Source: Psoroptes ovis (taxonomy: Eukaryota; Arthropoda; Arachnida; Sarcoptiformes; Psoroptidae). Taken from it: a stretch of DNA of 64,000 nucleotides. The stretch lies in assembly GCA_002943765.1 (NCBI GenBank), contig PQWQ01000014.1:496001-560000 (forward strand). The letters run 5' to 3'. The position numbers and the translations under genes are program-made. The notes under the pieces were generated by a model that was given only the letters and a program-made list of their open reading frames with translations, made no database searches and was not told the DNA's origin. Below are positions 59,255-64,000 of this stretch, one piece after another; position 1 is the stretch's first letter; every line of letters starts with the position of its first letter.

Positions 59255-62200
59255 TTCCTCCCCTCCGCTTGACATTCCAACGGGACGATTTTTTGTGCAG
59301 CTCTTTCCACAACTTTACCATCGACTTCCAGCTTATATGTTCGAACGATCCCAGCGTTATCCTTTACTTGACCAGTGATTGTGCCCATCTTCCAAGTGTA
59401 TGCTGGACTATTTTCGTCTACGATCAATACTTTATCATTAATTTCTAACATATCATAACGGTTTGAATTTTGATGATAATTGCGTAGTTCTTTCAAATAA
59501 ACATTTTTATACGTTTTCCAAGCGCTGTTTATATGTCGTTCCGTTGATCGCCAATGCTTAATCAGATTTCCTGTTATTCCATTTCTCGGTGGTACCATCG
59601 TATCGGAACAATTATAACCATATATCAAATGATTTGGGGTTAAGATGTATGATTCAGTGTGAACCAAAGGACGTCTATTCATACGCGATTGTATTTCATA
59701 CAGAACTAATTTCATTTGTTTGCTTGAGATTTTACGTTGCCAAACGATGCCTTTAAATGCTCTTTTCATCGTCTTAATTAATGCTTCATAAAATCCACCA
59801 CGGAATGGTGCGCCGGGAGTTATGAATCGCCAATCAAACCTTTCCCGCATGATTCTGAACGATTCGTTGAAAAGGCGTCCCAGTCTTTTCAAATTCGGGC
59901 CATTGTCAGAAAAGACGACTAATGGTCGTCTATTCAGTGCGGCAAATATCCGAAATGCGTCGCATATTTCTTCTGCGGTTGCTTTTTCGACGATTTCAAA
60001 ATGGACAGCTCGCGTTACACAACATGTAAAGATGATTCCAATCGTTTTCGGCTCTGTTTTTAATTCAAATAAATCTATACCAATATTCTCAAACGGTTTG
60101 CTACGATTAAGTCGTTCTCTTGGTGGATTTCCTTTGAAGACCTCCAAGGCTTTAGCGGTTATTTGTTTGCAATGGCTACAATTATGTTTAATTTTTTTCA
60201 TTAATCGTCGTGCTCCAGGGATGAAATACATCATTCTTAAATTCGTCAATGAATATTCCACTGAACCATGCCCATCTTCATCGTGTAAGTGTTTTAAAAA
60301 CGCAATCGTAAATTTACAATTCGGTAAAACAATCGGGTATTTTTCATCATAATCTAATTCAGCTTGTTCCAACCTGGTCAGACATCGTACCACATTATTT
60401 TCGTCATTGAATAATCGATAATTCGATTTAAATTCATCGTCGATGTAGCATTGTTGATTAATCTTGATCAATATAGTGAGTTCGTCTTTATCTTTGTCGA
60501 TCGAATATTTCCACTGGTCATCTTGTTCGCTAATATATTTTATCCATTCATTGTACGTTAAGTTTTGATTCAAATTCACGCCTTTGACGCTGTCACATTT
60601 TTCATTTGGTTTGTCACTGGTTTGAATTATGCCAATGGTTACGTTTTCTCCCAACATTTCCGTGATATTGATATGATGAATATCATATAATTCTTTTGTG
60701 GCAACGCCTCTTGTGAATGCATCTGCAGGATTTTGTTTGCCGGATATGTGTCTAATATTGATTATCTTCGATCGAATGTTGTACAAATGTACTGCCACGG
60801 GAAACGGATACTTATTAATATCGTCTGTCAATCGATTGATGTTATCCATGCTATCTGACCATAACACAATAGATCTAGGTTTAAGAATTTCGGTCAAGTT
60901 GTATCCAATGTTGGCTCCCCAATTCAACGCCAATAATTCGCCGCTCACTATTTTCCGTGGTTTAATTAATTTCGATTTTGCAAATATCAACGTGGTTTCC
61001 TCGCCATTACTTAGATAACATGCGACACCGATTGCATACTGATTGGCATCTACAAATATCAATAAATCGAATTCTTCAACTGTCTGATTAAAGATTCTGC
61101 GATTAAATTTAAATTCTTTGATCAATTGTAAATCATTTATTATCAAATTGGCTTTACGTAATAATTTCGGTTCTAATGGAGTGTCCCAATCATAACCCGC
61201 GTTCCAACATTCATGAATCAACAACTTCATTTTCAATGTTGATGCCAATACGAAACCGAATGGATCATAGATTGATGCATAGTATTGTAACAATTTACGC
61301 TTAGTAATTTCACTTTGTTCATTAAAATCGGGAATATCTATTTTCATGTTGTCATCTTCAGTCCATTCGATACCCAATACTTTGGTTTCAGCTAATCGAT
61401 CATTCCATGATAAATTCAATTCTAAATCTGATGTGCGCCATTTTCGTAACTCCATGGATGCATCATTAAATATTTCTTGACTTTCATGTTTCAATTTCTC
61501 AATACTCAATGAATCTTTCGCTGACATAACCAAGTCATCAACATATAAACCATTCCTAATCGCCTCGACTGTTTGTGGAAACCTATTTTCGTATTTTTTC
61601 AAATGATGATAAATTACTGCATAAAGAATAAAAGGGCTTGAAGATAGACCGAACGGTAAACGATTAAATTGGTAACACACAAGTTTGTTGCATTGAGTTA
61701 TCCACAAAAATTTAACAAATTTCTTATGTTCATTTTGTATCATTACGTTATGGAATGCAGATTTAATGTCACTGATCACAGCAATCGATTGTAATCGGAA
61801 AAATAATAATGATCTAATTATCTGCCACGAAGTCACTCCTTTGAATATTGCTTTGTTTAGCGGCTTAATACCACTTGAAGCATTAAATACCATTCTTAAC
61901 TTCGTTGTATTTTTATCACTACGTGTCACCACAAAGTGTGGCATATGGTATCCTTCGGCTGGCTTCAAGGCTGTTTGTTCAATAATTTGATTTTCTTCCA
62001 TTTCACTTATCAACGCTTGATATTGTTGTCGTCGTTCATCATTCATTCGCTTCACCATATTTTCAACTTGTCTTTTTGCTGTTTCAAAATTTGTATCGAC
62101 TTCTACATTGGGTATGAACGGGAGCTTTACCACATATCGTTTTAAATCTTCATCATATTTCATTTGTTCACTATTGTAATAATCATTTAAGAACTTGGCC

Positions 62201-63249
62201 ATCGCTTTCTGATCTTCAGATTCTACATCAATATCTAAAATAGCGTCATTTTCTGGTAACTGATGCACATTCAATAATACGTTTACATTTGCTGTTACGC
62301 CATAAACAACCCATCCAAGGGTTGTGCGTTTTGCCATTATCTCTTCATTGATTCGTTTTTCTTCTGTATGTTGTAATCGATTAATGTTGTCAAGGCCGAC
62401 AAGTATTTCAACTGGTTGTTGTTCATCGATAAAGTCAATATTTTCACTTTGTAATATCTTTTGATTTTCTTTATTCATACATTCGAAATGTAATTGATCA
62501 ATTTTGTCATTTAAACGAAATTCCAAATCTTTATACGACCCATCCCAGACAGGAAGCGATAAATTTACTTTGTAATGACCTGCTGAAGTAGGTTTCGAAT
62601 TTTGATATTCAATAGGATCACCTGAAAATTTTTGAATTTGTTTTGGTTGAACTCTCACAGCTCCTGGTCGAGGTTGGTATCGCATTTGTTGCCAGACATT
62701 GAAATTATTATTGTTATTGAGATTAGCATTGTCATTAGACATCTGTTCGTGATTTGGTGTACTTGTTCTTCTATTTTGATGAGTTGCAAATGAACCATTA
62801 AAATTTGAGCAGGTTATAAAGGCTTCCATTTGTTCAAATCGTTCAATTAATTTTATATGATCTTCGTTTATGTTCGGATATATACATTGAATAGTTTTGA
62901 TCTGTTTTACAGCTTCTTGAACTTCTTTAATTTGATTTCTATCGTTATTCTGTTCAATATTTTTTATGCCATCTCGTACTGTTTGTATAGTTTTTACGTA
63001 CGAAAATATGATATCTATTCCACTTTTTCTACTCATCAATTGTTGAACCAATTCGTCTTTTTTAGCTGTTAACATCTCGGCTGTGAAATCACAATATTCT
63101 TGATGAAGTTGTTCAATCTCTTTTATATCAATATCGTATTTTCTTCTGAACACATTGAATTCCGTTATGTCGATTTTTCTCATCAATTCCTTTGTTCGTA
63201 TTTCATCATCATCAATAACGGAATGGTTTGTTTTCTTTTTTCTGCTCAT
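59233..63249 (-). CDS. Pao/BEL Gag-Pol polyprotein lacking late Gag and protease core
   Basis: 1338 residues from ATG 63249 (MSRKKKTNH); the frame stays open upstream to 63372. Residues 1-213 are N-terminal Gag, ending at KFSGDPIEYQ. The next residues, NSKPTSAGHYKVNLSLPVWD, belong to the protease-RT border, so late Gag, zinc knuckles and the DSG-type protease site are missing in frame. Present are the reverse transcriptase (LRMVFNASSG, ISDIKSAFHNV, PFGLSSSPFIL, catalytic YVDD at 569-572) and the RNase H (FVDANQYAIG, GELLAL, LWSDSMDNI). The integrase is also present: zinc-binding HLHDEDGH and HCSHCK-like NCSHCK, DDE core in GIDLF, SDNG and FYEAL. The last residues are encoded by the polypurine tract and 22 bases of the 3' LTR. 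All pol catalytic residues appear kept, but particle assembly and processing would need help in trans. Confidence 0.92.
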   Translation of the reverse strand: MSRKKKTNHSVIDDDEIRTKELMRKIDITEFNVFRRKYDIDIKEIEQLHQEYCDFTAEMLTAKKDELVQQLMSRKSGIDIIFSYVKTIQTVRDGIKNIEQNNDRNQIKEVQEAVKQIKTIQCIYPNINEDHIKLIERFEQMEAFITCSNFNGSFATHQNRRTSTPNHEQMSNDNANLNNNNNFNVWQQMRYQPRPGAVRVQPKQIQKFSGDPIEYQNSKPTSAGHYKVNLSLPVWDGSYKDLEFRLNDKIDQLHFECMNKENQKILQSENIDFIDEQQPVEILVGLDNINRLQHTEEKRINEEIMAKRTTLGWVVYGVTANVNVLLNVHQLPENDAILDIDVESEDQKAMAKFLNDYYNSEQMKYDEDLKRYVVKLPFIPNVEVDTNFETAKRQVENMVKRMNDERRQQYQALISEMEENQIIEQTALKPAEGYHMPHFVVTRSDKNTTKLRMVFNASSGIKPLNKAIFKGVTSWQIIRSLLFFRLQSIAVISDIKSAFHNVMIQNEHKKFVKFLWITQCNKLVCYQFNRLPFGLSSSPFILYAVIYHHLKKYENRFPQTVEAIRNGLYVDDLVMSAKDSLSIEKLKHESQEIFNDASMELRKWRTSDLELNLSWNDRLAETKVLGIEWTEDDNMKIDIPDFNEQSEITKRKLLQYYASIYDPFGFVLASTLKMKLLIHECWNAGYDWDTPLEPKLLRKANLIINDLQLIKEFKFNRRIFNQTVEEFDLLIFVDANQYAIGVACYLSNGEETTLIFAKSKLIKPRKIVSGELLALNWGANIGYNLTEILKPRSIVLWSDSMDNINRLTDDINKYPFPVAVHLYNIRSKIINIRHISGKQNPADAFTRGVATKELYDIHHINITEMLGENVTIGIIQTSDKPNEKCDSVKGVNLNQNLTYNEWIKYISEQDDQWKYSIDKDKDELTILIKINQQCYIDDEFKSNYRLFNDENNVVRCLTRLEQAELDYDEKYPIVLPNCKFTIAFLKHLHDEDGHGSVEYSLTNLRMMYFIPGARRLMKKIKHNCSHCKQITAKALEVFKGNPPRERLNRSKPFENIGIDLFELKTEPKTIGIIFTCCVTRAVHFEIVEKATAEEICDAFRIFAALNRRPLVVFSDNGPNLKRLGRLFNESFRIMRERFDWRFITPGAPFRGGFYEALIKTMKRAFKGIVWQRKISSKQMKLVLYEIQSRMNRRPLVHTESYILTPNHLIYGYNCSDTMVPPRNGITGNLIKHWRSTERHINSAWKTYKNVYLKELRNYHQNSNRYDMLEINDKVLIVDENSPAYTWKMGTITGQVKDNAGIVRTYKLEVDGKVVERAAQKIVPLECQAEGRNGENIDR
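59255..59270 (-). other. Polypurine tract of the Pao/BEL element
   Basis: AAGCGGAGGGGAGGAA in element orientation, directly next to the 3' LTR start (TGGTGAA). It is the expected primer for plus-strand DNA synthesis and is also read as codons of the polyprotein C-terminus. Confidence 0.85.
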
Positions 63250-63351
63250 GTTTGTTGACAATATCTGTTTGTACACAATGTGATCGAGTAACTTTACCAA
63301 TTGAAACTTATTATACGCGGTGAGCTTGTGGTAGTTGGTGCTGATAACGAA

Positions 63352-63604
63352 TGGAAACAATAAGTTAATCATTTATTTATCAAATTAAACAAAAATACTT
63401 AATGTGAACAAATTAAAAAACACAATCATTTAGACACATTTTCATTGAGCATTTCGTTTCATATTAACATTTTAACATCATTTTTCTTTCTTAAAAAAAA
63501 AAAAAAAAAAAACAACTTGAAAAATAAACATACTAATGTGGCGTTTTTATATTTTTTTTTTGTTTGTTTTTTTCGATCACTGTCATCGGTCAATATTTTC
63601 ACCA
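63352..63604 (-). repeat. Pao/BEL LTR (5' LTR of the element)
   Basis: 253 bp, TG...CA in element orientation, matching 59007-59254 apart from a longer A-run (20 bases). The element promoter should lie here; no clear TATA box was assigned. Confidence 0.93.
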
Positions 63605-63927
63605 TTTTTCAAATTTTTTTATGAACGAAATTATTTTCAATATTTTTCCTGTGTATTTCCATTTTTTCACAAATTTTCCACTCTATTTTTACTCATTTTT
63701 CCCTGATAATAAAAATTTAGGCCCCATAGATTGTGTATGGATATTGTGTATGTTTCCTCTTCCCCTTTCGTATTCAAACATTTTCAAACATTAATTCCAA
63801 GTGAAATTTTAAAAATATTTTTAGGTATTTCATCGTGACAATTTTTTTGCTCGGTTGAAAGTATTTTTGACGATTTCCCTTTGTTTTTTTTTTGTACGAT
63901 TTCGATTTATTTTCATGAAGTAAAATA
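63605..63927. other. AT-rich flank to the right of the Pao/BEL element
   Basis: No gene seen. Presumed continuation of the RRM-gene intron or of intergenic DNA. Confidence 0.4.
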
Positions 63928-64000
63928 TTCGGTTGCACGAAAAGTTTATTCCGCTTTATCAATAGAGTTGCTCATTAAATTCGGCCAGAACTTTCCGGAC
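63928..64000 (-). mobile_element. Mariner-like MITE, copy 13 (cut by window edge)
   Basis: TTCGGTTGCACGAAAAG, internal CGCTTTATCAATAGAGTTGC and GGCCAGAACTTTCCGGAC, running off the right edge after 73 bases. Its interior is the reverse complement of the GGCCGATTTTCATGAG-type copies, so it is inserted in the opposite orientation. Confidence 0.82.

Larger units (their letters stand above)
59007..63604 (-). mobile_element. Pao/BEL LTR retrotransposon, internally deleted, recent insertion
   Basis: A 4.6-kb element on the minus strand: 5' LTR 63352-63604, polyprotein, polypurine tract, 3' LTR 59007-59254. Flanking sequence fits a 5-bp TTTTT target duplication (left flank 59002-59006, right flank 63605-63609), the size known for Pao/BEL, though the site is in a T-run and therefore weak evidence. 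The near-identical LTRs indicate a young insertion. No TGG-beginning primer-binding site was evident just after the 5' LTR (sequence begins TTCGTTATCAGC). It lies in the presumed intron of the RRM gene, in antisense. Confidence 0.93.

Noticed and set aside
59822..62145. Plus-strand open frames across the Pao/BEL element
   Set aside because: Antisense shadows of the polyprotein; none has a recognisable domain.
1..64000. tRNA, rRNA or CRISPR-like arrays
   Set aside because: I saw no cloverleaf with a GGTTCGA-type T-loop and no spacer-repeat array. The only regular arrays are microsatellites, the coding repeat at 98-241 and the 47.8-kb minisatellite. A tRNA scan would be needed to be certain.

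Overview
This is eukaryotic nuclear DNA from an AT-rich, compact animal genome. The genes have short introns (about 60-150 bp, mostly GT-AG), there is a great deal of low-complexity A/T sequence, and all recognisable host proteins are metazoan (junctophilin, GCLM, CAP, GPCPD1, FAAH-type amidase, EEF1AKMT2-type methyltransferase, RBM24/38-type RRM protein). DM9 repeats, a glycine/tyrosine-rich secreted peptide, a Pao/BEL retrotransposon, mariner-type MITEs and a TTAGG-bearing minisatellite suggest an arthropod. The gene compactness makes me think of an astigmatid mite (dust or mange mite group), but that species-level guess is inference only.

Layout. 1-4.7 kb: a DNA-transposon cluster. One element enters from the left edge and carries a DDE_Tnp_4-like transposase with a C-terminal SWIM zinc finger. 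A second, internally deleted copy follows. Their long terminal inverted repeats meet in a palindrome of about 830 bp. 5.8-18.7 kb: a gene-dense block with an amidase (+), an unknown coiled-coil protein (+), a small glycine-rich secreted peptide (+), GPCPD1 (+), a tandem-PDZ protein (+), EEF1AKMT2 (-), GCLM (+) and a secreted DM9 protein (-). 19.9-22.6 kb: junctophilin (-). 26.4-28.3 kb: cyclase-associated protein (+). 28.3-53.8 kb: a large gene-poor region holding MITEs, a 5'-truncated LINE with an intact ORF2 and a 14-bp target-site duplication, and a 36/41-bp minisatellite. 53.8-54.8 kb: the first coding exon found for an RBM24/38/SUP-12-like RNA-binding protein, whose RRM is cut by an intron that runs to or beyond the right edge. 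That interval contains a hAT-type MITE with a perfect 8-bp duplication and a Pao/BEL LTR retrotransposon (59.0-63.6 kb, - strand). The retrotransposon's LTRs look identical apart from poly-A length, but its polyprotein has lost the end of Gag and the protease active-site region.

The most striking feature is a family of mariner-like MITEs. At least 13 copies are scattered through the window, nearly all 80 bp long. Some are almost perfect hairpins, and they recall the human 80-bp MADE1 elements. The host genes do not form a single pathway. Two tail-to-tail pairs (PDZ/EEF1AKMT2 and GCLM/DM9, 21 and 26 bp apart) and one head-to-head pair (EEF1AKMT2/GCLM, 232 bp) show how tightly this block is packed. 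All exon boundaries were read by eye from reading-frame continuity, splice-site motifs and family similarity. No database search or transcript evidence was available.
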